From: Manis javanica
Lineage: Eukaryota; Chordata; Mammalia; Pholidota; Manidae
Direction: 5' to 3'
DNA: 64,000 bases
Assembly (NCBI RefSeq): GCF_040802235.1
Contig: NC_133161.1
Location: 149,411,121 to 149,475,120 of the forward strand
Position 1 is the stretch's first letter; each line of letters begins with the position of its first letter. Made by a program: the position numbers and the translations under genes. The notes below the pieces were generated by a model that was not told the DNA's origin, did not search any database, and was given only the letters and a program-made list of their open reading frames with translations. This document shows, in pieces, positions 10,801 to 20,929 of the stretch.

Positions 10801-12635
10801 CTCAGCTGCCTTCTGATGCCCAGTCAGTAGGAGGCTCAGCCCCCAGTGCGCCTCTTCTCCGCAGAGAGTCAGGAGAAGCACCCCTGGGGTCGTGATTTCA
10901 CAGGTCCCCCACTTCTCTTGCTCCAGCACCCCATTTCCCTTGCTTTGGGGAAGTTTTTTCTGAGCTCGAACTCCTTTGCAAACACCAGAGGAGTGAAGTC
11001 TTTTGAACAATCAGCCCGGAGACGCCCCTCGGGCAAATCCCTGCTCCTGAGCCACTGCAGTGCACGCAGCCAGCCAGGCAGCCGGGGTGATGGGGGCCTG
11101 GTGGCCCAGGACAGGGGCGTGGTGCAGCAATATGGAATCGGGTCCTTAGAGTCCCTGAGCCAATCAGCAGACCCTGGCTGCGTGTCTTCTGTGCGCAGGA
11201 CATGGGCGGGATGCTGTTTCAAACTTTTCCCTTATTTGTATATGAAACCCAGAGTTTCTGGGAGGGAAGCAAGAAATTCCGTCACATCCATGAATGCATT
11301 TTCCCTAGTCATTCTCAGGTTAGCTTTTAATAGGTTCTCAGGGAGGGAAGTCATCCTGTGGAATTATTCAAGCGTTTGTTTATACATTCATTAAATGTCA
11401 TTAGTTCACATTATACGAATCACTGCTTGGGGTGATTTGAGGGGTAGAAAGAAGACAAAAACAGCCCCAGACGTGACGCACTTGCCATCGTACATGAAAG
11501 GTAAGGCTGGGGCAGGCATCTCACAGTTAAAGCAGAAGGAGATAAATGCATAATGACTGACAGAGAAGACATCTCCATCGGTGGGAGAGTAAGAAGAGAG
11601 ACTGACTCAGCCGGCCTGGTTTCTCTGGACTTTTGCCCAAACCAGAACCCCCTCACCACCTTCCCATCCTACTCACATTGGAGTCTGAGCCCCCGGGCAC
11701 ATCAGCACAAGTCCAATGGACCGAACAGCTGCGGTGGCCAGGGGCTCCTGGCACCTGCCCCACCCTCTGCGATTCTGCACCTTACACCCCACCAGGGCTG
11801 CAGGGGGACCTGCCGGGTTACAAGGAGTCCCTCCCTGGGGACTGATAGGGCTGAACCCACCTGATCCCATGTGCCTCTTTCCCCAGGATTTTTTAGATTC
11901 CTTTTTGTAGCTGGACGATAAAATGGGTAATTGGGGAGTGGCCAGCAGCCATGTTTCCCAGGCCTGGACCAGAGAAGAGAGGGAAGAATAAAGTGAAGGA
12001 CTGGGAAGAGCGGTGATGGGAGACGTAGAGGGAGGCCTGGGGGAGCCTGGCCCTTGGTTACAGTCATTCCTGAACCCCTGGTGAATTCATGCTCTTGGGT
12101 CCCGTGAGACATCCCAGGGTCCTTATAATAAATCATCCACTTTGTGTCAACCACCTTGCGTCGGGTGGAGCCTCTGCCACTTGGGTCACAGTGTGTCAAA
12201 CTGACCAAAGCTGTGTGTGGAATGTGCAGAAGAATCACGGGGAGATCCGTGATCAGCTCTCTGAGCCCCTCCCCCATAGCGGGGGAGCCACGTACTGTCA
12301 GACTGAGGGAGTCAAGAGGGGCCTAGAGGCGAAGGCGTCAGCGGAGGGCTGTGCCCGGAGACCCCGTCCCCCATAAGAGGGAAAGTGGGGGTGCTTTTCT
12401 GCCCATCACATCACGGGAAGGCATGACTGGGAGAGCCTGACGTTTTCCCCTTTAGTTGGAGGACCCAGGAGGCTGGTGTCCAACTCCCACCCACGGAACC
12501 TCGACGGCTGCTGCTCTCACTATGAAGCTGAGGAGAGCTGTGGCTGCACTGGGCCTGGCCAGAGCCCATTTTGAGTCTTGCCCAAGGGGGTTGCAGTAAA
12601 GATCCAGTGAGGAGAATCTGTGTGGAGCAGCCGTC
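10801..12635. other. Mostly unique sequence, no gene seen
   Basis: Contains one ancient-repeat scrap at about 11375-11560 and an AT-richer patch at 11220-11400. No exon or RNA gene is recognised; frames are domain-free. Confidence 0.5.
11375..11560. repeat. Ancient interspersed repeat, same class as 9990-10090
   Basis: 'tacattcattaaatgtcatt', then 'gaatcactgcttggggtgat', 'aagaagacaaaaacagcccc' and 'ggagataaatgcataatg' keep the order of this dispersed family, with strong divergence. Confidence 0.45.
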
Positions 12636-12752
12636 AGAAAACCAGGGCCTAAGATAGAGAAGCAACCAAAGTGCCCATCAGCAGATGCATGGATAGAGAA
12701 GGCGTGGCACATACACACCATGAAATACAAAAGAAAAAGAAAACCAGGGCCT
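12636..12752 (+). mobile_element. 87-bp doubly truncated L1 insertion with 15-bp target-site duplication
   Basis: The 15-mer AGAAAACCAGGGCCT occurs at 12636-12650 and identically at 12738-12752. Between the copies (12651-12737) lies sequence matching the sense strand of the L1 ORF2 tail: 'caaccaaagtgcccatcag', 'atgcatggatagagaagg', 'tggcacatacacaccatgaa'. It then stops before the usual cagccataaaaa segment and ends A-rich (AAAAGAAAA). The duplication marks a genuine L1-mediated insertion. The insert lacks both the 5' and the true 3' end of L1, so it probably came from a prematurely polyadenylated or internally primed transcript. Confidence 0.85.
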
Positions 12753-13111
12753 GGGGAGGGGTGGCCAGTGGGAAGCAAGGCCGAGCCTGAGCCCCCAGCA
12801 GGGCCTTGACAAGCCACAGAGCCCCGTGAGGGGCAGCGTTAGACACCTGGCAGACCCAGGGCCCTTGAAGTCATTTTCCAGCGGTGCCTGTCAAAGGAAA
12901 AGGTTCCTGCTCTCCCCACCTCCCCTTCTTCCCATCGCGCCTGCTCTGGTGGAGGGGGGAGAAGCAGGTGAGCCAAGGGGAGGTGTCTGAGGGGGCGGGG
13001 GGGCGGAGGAGACGGCCCACCCTGACTGGCGACAAGTCACAGGGCCACCAGTTTCTCTTCACTTCCTTCCTTCAGGGACGTACCTGAAGCGAGATAAGGC
13101 ACTCTGGCAAG

Positions 13112-13131
13112 TTCCGACCATGTGGTCGGAA
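13112..13131. repeat. Palindrome, 9-bp arms with 2-bp centre
   Basis: TTCCGACCA (13112-13120), TG, TGGTCGGAA (13123-13131). The arms are perfect complements. It could be a dimeric transcription-factor site or chance; no factor is assigned. Confidence 0.9.
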
Positions 13132-13599
13132 GCGATGGGCGTCACACACCGTGTGATTCTCTAGGCTCTCTCTCCTGGAGGGGCGTGGGGCCCCGAGACC
13201 CAAGTGGTCTGGATCACAGAGTCACCGCCTGGAGGAAAGCCCCCCGGGAGGGCCTCCCAACCTCCAGCTCTGGTGAGTGAGAAGTGAAGTTCATGTATTG
13301 ATCGCTGAGCTTTTAGCATTGTTTGTTAGCACAGCAGAAACCTGTACTATCCTGACGAATATGTTTAACGTAAAGATGGATGTGTTATTATATTGAACTG
13401 CACACTTTAAATTATTGAATCTGGACACTAGTGACTTAAAGTGACTTATTTTCTCTAAGAGGAAGCAGAAAAGTCAGAGATTTGACCCAGCACCAAAGGA
13501 AAGAACCAGCCATTGAACAAGTTTAGGGGAGAGAGGCAAACAGACACAAATTTGGCTTCTGAACGCATCTCATGGGTCCCGTTTATTCAACACAGTGGG

Positions 13600-13690
13600 T
13601 ACACTTGCAATAGGAACAATAACCCTTGCCTCACAGGGTTGCTGTAAATTGAAAACAACGTGGCATAGGTTAGGTGCTTAATAAAAACAT
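13600..13690 (+). mobile_element. MIR SINE, sense, 3' part
   Basis: 'aataacccttgcctcacag', 'ggttgctgtaaattgaaaac' and 'ataggttaggtgcttaataaa' correspond to the MIR segment that normally reads tacctcatagggttgttgtgag ... agtaagcgctcaataaa. Confidence 0.75.
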
Positions 13691-13924
13691 GATGGCAAAA
13701 AAAATGTAGATAAGAAGTACAAAACAAGGGATGTCAGATGTGGATGAAAAACTTCACCAGCTTTACCCTTCTGCCCCAGGCAGGGCACCCCTCCAGGCCT
13801 ACAGTCTGGTCCCTTCTGGAGATGCTGAAAATTTTTTAAAAAGGTAAGATGGAGGTTTAAAAAAAGCTCTGAAGTTTAAAAAAAAAAGCCTTCTTAAAGA
13901 TTCCAAACAGGGAGGACCCATGGA

Positions 13925-14000
13925 AACAGGGTTACTGGCTGGGTGACCTTAGGCAAAATCCATTGGCCTTTCTAGCCTGTTATTTCATCCGAACTAGGTA
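13925..14000 (+). mobile_element. MIR scrap, sense
   Basis: 'actggctgggtgaccttag' followed by 'gcaaaatccattggcctttc' resembles the MIR core (agctgtgtgaccttgggcaagt ... ctctgggcct). It is short and diverged. Confidence 0.5.
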
Positions 14001-17000
14001 AAGCGGCAGGGCCGCAGCTGACTCCAGACTAAACCCGTTCAGGCGCCACACAGCTCACGGGGCTGTGGCAGAGAGGGCGGTGAGGCAGCGCTGAGCACCC
14101 TAGGTGTGGGGTGCTCATTCACCGGCCGGAGAAATCCATGGCTCCAGGCTCTGCCCGTCTAGGCTCAGGACGGTCTAGTCCTCAGGCCCCAACTGTTGTC
14201 TGGTAAAACCACCAGGAGAGTACATTTCCCTGCGGCTGGCCCAGCACAGCCTTCTGGTCTCCCCAGGTCTGGCCATAAAGGGGGCTCAGGCCCCAAGCTG
14301 TGTGCGCCAATGTCACACACGTTTGTCCTGCCTGTAAAACACCGTGACAAGCTGCCCGCCGTCGCTGGGCCCCTGCAGTCTTGTAAGGTGAAGACGGGCT
14401 GTGGCGGGCAGTCCTGGGGCCCTGGGCCCTGCCTGGGGCGGGGGGCCATGTTCAAAGGGATCAGCTGTGGAGCATTTGCTACAACTGCAAAGGGCAGATG
14501 CTATTTTAGGCCTGTGGTGTGTGTGTTTCTTACCGACTCCTTTTCTAAGCCAAATCAATATCAGGCCAACTAGATTTCCAGAGATATAAGCCAGGGGCTG
14601 GGAGGGGCCGGGGAGGCCTCGGCAGTGCGATCAGCAGAGCCGAGCCCCCCGGGAGACCCTCATCTGGGCCGAGCCAGGGCTCAGCATGCTGGGGGTGAAA
14701 GCGCAGGGATCTCTAGGAGCTCCAGCCTGCCAGGGCAGGTTTAACGGGTGTGAGCGGAATGGAGGAGGAGGCCGGGGCCTCCTGGCACACACACCTTGTG
14801 GACGCCCTGCCCAGGAGTGGGGCAAGGGCGCTGCTCTCTCTCCTCCAACAGGGGCACTGTTCAAGGCCTGGTTTTCCACTGGCTTGTATTGTCACCCTTC
14901 CAGAACAGTTCTACCCGCGCCCCGATGAGGGGGAGGCTCAGTCGGGAACGGCTGTACGCAGTTGAAACGGGCGCCAGCCCCCTTCCCTGCCACCAGGCGC
15001 GGGAGGGGGGCCCCAGCCCGTGAGCCCGCCGCCCACTGCTGCGACTCCCCTTTTCCCAGGGGACACAAGTCAGGCACTCTCCCAACCGATGGGCCCTCCC
15101 AGGGCAGACTTTACCAGTCGATTTGTTATTAACGATGTTCTAAAAGCAGCAAGTTTGTGGCCAGGGGAAATCAGCTGGCCAGAAATGTGACAAAAGGGGA
15201 AATAGTCTGCAGCGTCTGAGTGTCTGCATTATTGATGCTTTCAGTTTGAGGCTTTCAGAAGCCAGGGCTTAGCTGTTAAACAGCCAAGTGCGCTCTCTTC
15301 CCCACTCACCGCGCTGCCCACCCTGCCCACTGTGGAAGCCCCAGGAGGTTTGCCCTGAAAACAGGTAGGAACCCAGGGCCCAGGCCAGGGGGGGCGGCTG
15401 GACGAGCAGGTGTGGGCGGTGCTGAGGACCCCGCTTGGGGCCTGTCAGAACTGCTCCCCATCCCTTCAGACCCAGAGTGGCCCTCTGATCTCTACCTCTG
15501 CTGTTCTGACAGGCCAGGGCCATGGCGGAGCCCACTGTCTTCTTCCCTTCCTGAGGGGCTTGCATCTCTGGAGCATCACCTAATCTTTACACAGGGGAAG
15601 GGAGAAAAAGAGGCCTCAGCTACAAACAAAAACCAAATCTTGTTCCTTTTAATCTAGAAACCGTTATCTCCTCAACTCAGGCTTTAAGATTCAGAGCTGG
15701 CATCTGATGCTAATAGTTCCCGGAGGACGTATGAATTCAGCTCCGATGTCTGCTGTGGTCTGAAAATCCTTTGTCCACAGGCTCCGAGAGCAACACAGCA
15801 GCTGGAGCTGGTCCCTGCCCCTGCTCTTCCTCCCGCTTTTCAAGTCTCTGTCTGTCGCCAGCGATTGCTGTTGCTCATAGCTCTGGAAATAATGTCATTG
15901 CCATGTAAGTGCTGACTGTCTCTAAGAGGATCTGGTGAATCCTGATGACGACTCCGGCCCTGCTTCGATCCCGCTCTCTCTCCACCCGCCTTGCCCCTGC
16001 CTAGCGGAAACGCACATAGGAAACGCAGTTGCAGGCTGTCAAGTTTAGCGAATGAAGGAACACGTTTCTCCACAGGATAGAATTTCACCGGGAAGTAGTC
16101 CCAGGCCTCGGCCAGTGCATCACATCGGTGCCCCAGTCCAGGACGCCCCGAGGGAGCAGAGGGACCGGCTGTCTGCCGACGACATGCTGGCCGTGAGCGC
16201 CTTTCCTCAGCTGTCCGACCCTTCCCCTGACAGGTCACGCACTGAGCCGGGTCAGGCACAGTCGCACGGATCCTGCTGGGCTTGGACTGTGTCATCAGTA
16301 GCAAATCCCAAAGGCGTGTGATGTGAGCTCCTGCTAGAAGGTGGGAACCCCTCCCCAGGCTCAGCGCACACACCTCTGGCACCTCTTGCTTACCTTCTGT
16401 GAAGAGTGACCACAGAAGGCCTGGAGGGCCTGTGGGAAGGCATAGGGTCCCCTGAGGGGTGGCCCAGTGGGCAGGCATCCCCGCAGACACTGCAGGGAGG
16501 GGCCGCAGTCCCAGTGAAGCCCCACCAGGCCCAGGCACAGAGGGGAGAGGAGGTGGGGCCCCGGAGGCCAGGCCTCAGGGCTGGGGCCTCAGCCCTCCCC
16601 GAGCTCCGTCTGCAGCTCGCCTGGCCGGCCACTCTCACTGCTTTGCAGGCCTTCCAGGAACGGCAGGCCCCTCTGCCCCTCAGGTTCCTCCCAGAGCAGA
16701 GAGCCTCAAATACCAGCTTGCACCAGCCGTGGGCCTAAACAGTCCAGTTTAGAGCTAACAACTCCTGAGTCTTTTCAGCTCTAGCTTGCCTCAATCTGCA
16801 CAAGTTTCAAGTGACCAGGGAGACGAAGGTCTACTAAAGGCAGGATTTAGATTCCTCAGCAGCGTCACTGCCCGCACACTGCTCCAGCAATGACCTAGGG
16901 CCCAAGGTGCCCCCTGGGCATGACCTGCTGGCCCCTTGCTCCCCCAGGGCCCCTCCTCGCAGGCTGTGCTGGACGTCCCACCCAGGACCAACCACCGCCT

Positions 17001-17454
17001 GCATCACCGTCTGCCCTGGGGACTCCCGCTGAGGAAGCCGCCCACTCCCGCCACCTGGTCTCAGGTCCCCCGACAGGTGCCTGGGCTGCTGCACCACAGT
17101 TTGCCTGCAGACCGCCCACCTGGTGGCCTCCCGACACCTGACGTCATGTCCCTGCCTCGGCAGCAGGAGTGCAGAGTGCACGGGCTCTTAGACGGCCGTG
17201 CACAGCTCGCTGCCCCGGCTGGCCGAGTCCCCTGCCAGGGCTGCTGTGGCAGGAGCTGCCCAGGCCCACAGATGCCAGTCCCACCACACAAACCCTCTGA
17301 TGAGTCTGCTTGGGGCAGGTTCCGGCTGCATACGGGCCGCCCATGCCTACAGTCCACTCCCAGGGGCGCAAAGAGGGGATGGGTTCCTGGAGGGCGGGGT
17401 GGGGGAGGTGTCTGGCTGGCCCTGGACCGGCCCCGTCCTGCCGTGCCGCCTGTT

Positions 17455-17558
17455 GACATCGTGTGGCCTTGGGCACGGCCCTTAGCATCTCTGAAACCTG
17501 TTTCTCACTGTAAAACAGGGACAGTAAACCTTACCTCATCTACTAGCGAAGATTAAAA
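17455..17558 (+). mobile_element. MIR SINE, sense, core and 3' part
   Basis: 'gtgtggccttgggcacggcc', 'ctgtttctcactgtaaaac', 'agggacagtaaaccttacct' and 'gaagattaaaagtgac' keep the MIR order. Confidence 0.8.
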
Positions 17559-20500
17559 GTGACGTGGCCAGTACATCATGGATTTCCCACAAAGGCTAAC
17601 TCACCTTTCCATCCCTCCGCACAGATGTTCTGGCCCGATGTGCAGAAAGGATGCTCAACCATATCCTTCCCTCCAATCGGAGGCCTTTACACACTGTCTG
17701 TAAACAGCCATTGGAAGTCAACTCAGCAACCATCCCCTGGCGCTTGATTGCCGACCGTTCTACGTCTCAAAGGTTGCCTTTCGGCATCTGGACACTTTAG
17801 GAATAGCACCGTCTGATTCTGATCTCTCCCTGCCAGGCGTGGGGGGCAGGGGGGTCACGGAGAAAGCAGCCTTTGCCCGTGAGATGCTCAGAGGTCAGGA
17901 CGACAGAGGGCAGGGCCTTGCTGCACACATTTTCTGTGCATGTAGGGTCTGGATTCAGGGCCCCTCAGTGGGGTTCAGCTTCCAGCTTCCCCATCACAAG
18001 GCTTCCCCCTCACAAGTGTCCCCTGAGCCTGGAGAAGGGGCAGCTTGGCTTATCTGAACCGAGCTCCTGCTGCTGGTATGGGGGTCCAGTGCACCCAGGA
18101 GACCCAACCTCAGGGGGAAGTGCCCACATCACCTGGTGCTTAAGCCCCCGCCTGGGGACTGGGGCCCAGGAGCCACAGGCTCCGGACGGCCCACAGCAGC
18201 AGCCTGGAAGGACTGTGCCAGTGTGCCCAGCCAGCAGCTTTCAGGATCATTTTATGGAAGTGGGATTTATTTTGAGAGGCAACCAGGCCTGTGCTCTGCT
18301 CTGCACATGCCAGCCGAGTGCTTGGCAGCTGGGGCTGCTCTGCAGTGGACAGCTGCTTGCTTTGAACCCCGTAGGGAGGAAGGTGCTCCGGGTGGCAGGC
18401 GTGGGGTTGGCAGGGGTGTGTCTGAGCCCCAGGAACCCGGGTTGCCCTGGGGAGTGAGCCAGTCATCAGAAGGAAATGGGAGACAGCTCCTCGGTCACTG
18501 GGCATCTCTTCAGGGAGTGGGATGGCAGGTCCTCAGGGGGCTGGTGGGGTCTGGGCTGAGACACAGCATTCCTGCCCGGAAGCCCTGCTTCTAGCCAGCC
18601 CCGCCCCAAGCAGAAGGCAGCCTGCCTGAAGGAGGTTGGGACAGCGGTTGCTGGCCCTGCGCATGGCCAGCTTGGAGGAGGGACACCCGTGACAGCCCGG
18701 AAGCTGCTGCAGCTCAGAGGTGGGCCAGGCTGTTGAGTGGGCTCCTGGGCCTCTGGAGCACCTCTCCTAGTGCCCGGCCCTCTGCCCCCCATACCCCCCA
18801 GTGGCTGGCAGTCAGCCCCATGGAGACAGTCTGCTCCAGGGCCTTTGCCAGCCTTCGGTGTGCAGGAGCCGGGCACCTTCATGACCCAGAAACATCAGTT
18901 CTTTCCTACGGGTTTTCCTCTGCCCCACCCCCTTTCTATTTGGGGGGATTTGTGTCTCCAGGGTGGATGTCTCTTCCTCCTCTCTGAGGCAGAAGTCACG
19001 TTCTGTCCCAGGCCTGCATCTCAGGGCCTTCTGCCCGGGAGACCCCTAGGCTCTGTGCCCGGGAACAGTGGTGTGATTTGCAGAACCCAAAGCCCTCACA
19101 CCACAGATGTAATTCCTCAGGCCCACAGATGTGGTGCTGAAATTCCCCTAATTGCAGTCATTTTGTTGTTAAGAATAATTTTTCTTCCAAAAGACCCTGT
19201 CAAGATGCAAATGTTAGCAGAAAGGGGTAACACATTAACTTATTACCATCCATTATCACTTCAGTGGGTTTATCGGCTTCCCAGCTGAGAACAGGGCCTG
19301 GGGAAGAGAGGAGAATGCACGAGGGGTAAGGTTTCCAGATGTGAGGAGGTGGGTACCAGGCAGGCAGAGGCCAGGACCTGGCTGTTGCGGAGCTGCCACG
19401 GAGCTGCTTCCCCAAGGCCCCCTGTCACCTCATGTCCAGGAAAGAACTTCCTTGGATAAAGATGGTTCCATTTTGATTGAAAATAAAGAGTTCATGGATT
19501 GTTTGGAGCCACTACACCTTGTTTCTCCACACACCTATTTGCTATGTATACTAATGTCAGCGTTAATCTGTATTCCCCGAAGATGCACAGCTGACGGAGG
19601 GAGAGGAGATGCACACTGAATGGAAGACGGTGGAGTGCGGGCAAAGCTGCCATCCCCTAAGCCGCACACGCGCCGCAGGGTCACAGCCCTGAGCAATTTT
19701 TTCTGCCCGGCTTGATGGGCACTGCCGCGCAGGGCGTCTCTCTTCTCCTTGCCAAGCAGGTGTTCTGAGGGGCTTACTTAGGAGCAGGGGGGCCTGCGTG
19801 AGGGGCAGCCTGGAGGTCTGAGGACACCAGAGGCATGGGAAGGGGGAGGGGAGGGCTCCCAGCCAGCGGCCCTAGGCAAAGGGGAAGGAGCTGCCTTGCA
19901 GGCCTCTGGGGGAGGCTGGGGCAGGCTGGAATAGGGGTGCACTAAGTCCTTGTGGATCCTGGGGGCTGCTGCTCACAGACACCCTTCCTCAGCCCTCCCA
20001 ACCTTCTGGTAAAGTCCAACACACACAGAAGCAGGGAGGGGAAGGGTGTACCTGCAGGGGCTGCATCCCACCCGGCTGTGCACCGTAAAGAAGGGGACGG
20101 CAGGTGTGGCCAGCAGGGTGGCCAGAACTCATTCAAAGGGGACATGGCCCTGTTTGGAGGCGGAGGCAGCCAGGATGGCGGCACAAGCCGTGAGAAGCTG
20201 AGGAAGGCCTGGGAGCTGTTCGCCTCCCGTGGAGTGAGGGGGCCCCGCCGACTCTAACGCTGTGCCTTCAGCTCCAGGGGGACCCCCTGCAGACACAGCG
20301 GGGGGTGGGGGCAGGGCTTTGGGACATGGGCTGACAGTGTTTCACGAGTCCCGTCCTCCCCCCAGGGAGGGGCGACCAAGAACCAAGGGGGTGATGGCGG
20401 ATCAGGACACAGGTCTTGCAGCTTGAGCTTCAACAGCACAGCCCTCCGAGGGGCTGAGAGGCCCGGGACGGGTCAGTGAGGTGGGGATGCAGCAGGGAGA

Positions 20501-20789
20501 GTACGGTGTGGGTCCTGGAAAGGGACAAAGCCTGCAAAACAGGGTGCTTGAGGCTGAAACGATGCAACAATGCTTCCCCCTCAGACCCAGGGGTATAGAG
20601 CTCATCGTCCATAGTGGTGTAGGCCCATGGCTTACAGTACAGTATCCGGGAAGCCTTCACAGAGGTAAGTTAAAATACAGCAAGCATTCTGAATGGGTCT
20701 ACGGCAAACCCCCATGGCAGCAGGCCCCGAGTCGTAGATGCTGAGACCCCAAGTGGCAGCCGTCCCCTCCCTGCACCTGCAGGGAGCTC
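17559..20789. other. Unique sequence, no gene seen
   Basis: GC-rich, with domain-free frames on both strands. The stretch 19090-19290 is AT-richer and non-repetitive (ATTA cores, 'aattcccctaattgcagtca'), and 19440-19580 is similar. Both could be conserved non-coding DNA, but nothing in the sequence proves it. Confidence 0.5.
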
Positions 20790-20925
20790 CACACTCTCTG
20801 TGGCCCTGAAGAAAGCGCGCTCTCTCTGTGACTGAATAAACACTCGCTGTAAATCTCCTGCCTTGTCCGTTCACGAAGTTCATTCTTTGACTCCGCCAAC
20901 AAGAACCCCGGCACCGTCAGGAGAC
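20790..20925 (+). mobile_element. Possible ERV class I LTR end (R-U5 part)
   Basis: AATAAA lies at 20835-20840. It is followed by a pyrimidine-rich 'ctcctgccttgtccg' stretch and then 'cattctttgactccgcca' and 'acaagaaccccggcacc' up to about 20920. This order (poly(A) signal, CT-rich U5, TTCTTTGxCTC, ACAAGAACCC) is typical of gammaretrovirus-like LTR 3' halves. The 5' limit is unclear and may lie as far up as about 20520. No retroviral gene sequence follows. Confidence 0.5.
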
Positions 20926-20929
20926 TTGG

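Larger units (their letters stand above)
12753..17454. other. Mostly unique sequence, no gene seen
   Basis: No exon or RNA gene is recognised. Features inside are a palindrome (13112-13131), MIR scraps near 13600 and 13930, an A-rich patch (13825-13890), and an AT-richer, conserved-looking patch at 15115-15265. The segment 14160-17450 is GC-rich with many overlapping, domain-free frames. Confidence 0.5.

Noticed and set aside
20655-20670. Consensus splice donor AG/GTAAGT at about 20662 (others near 36365 and 43000)
   Set aside because: Isolated donors are common in random DNA, and no paired acceptor with an open coding exon was found.
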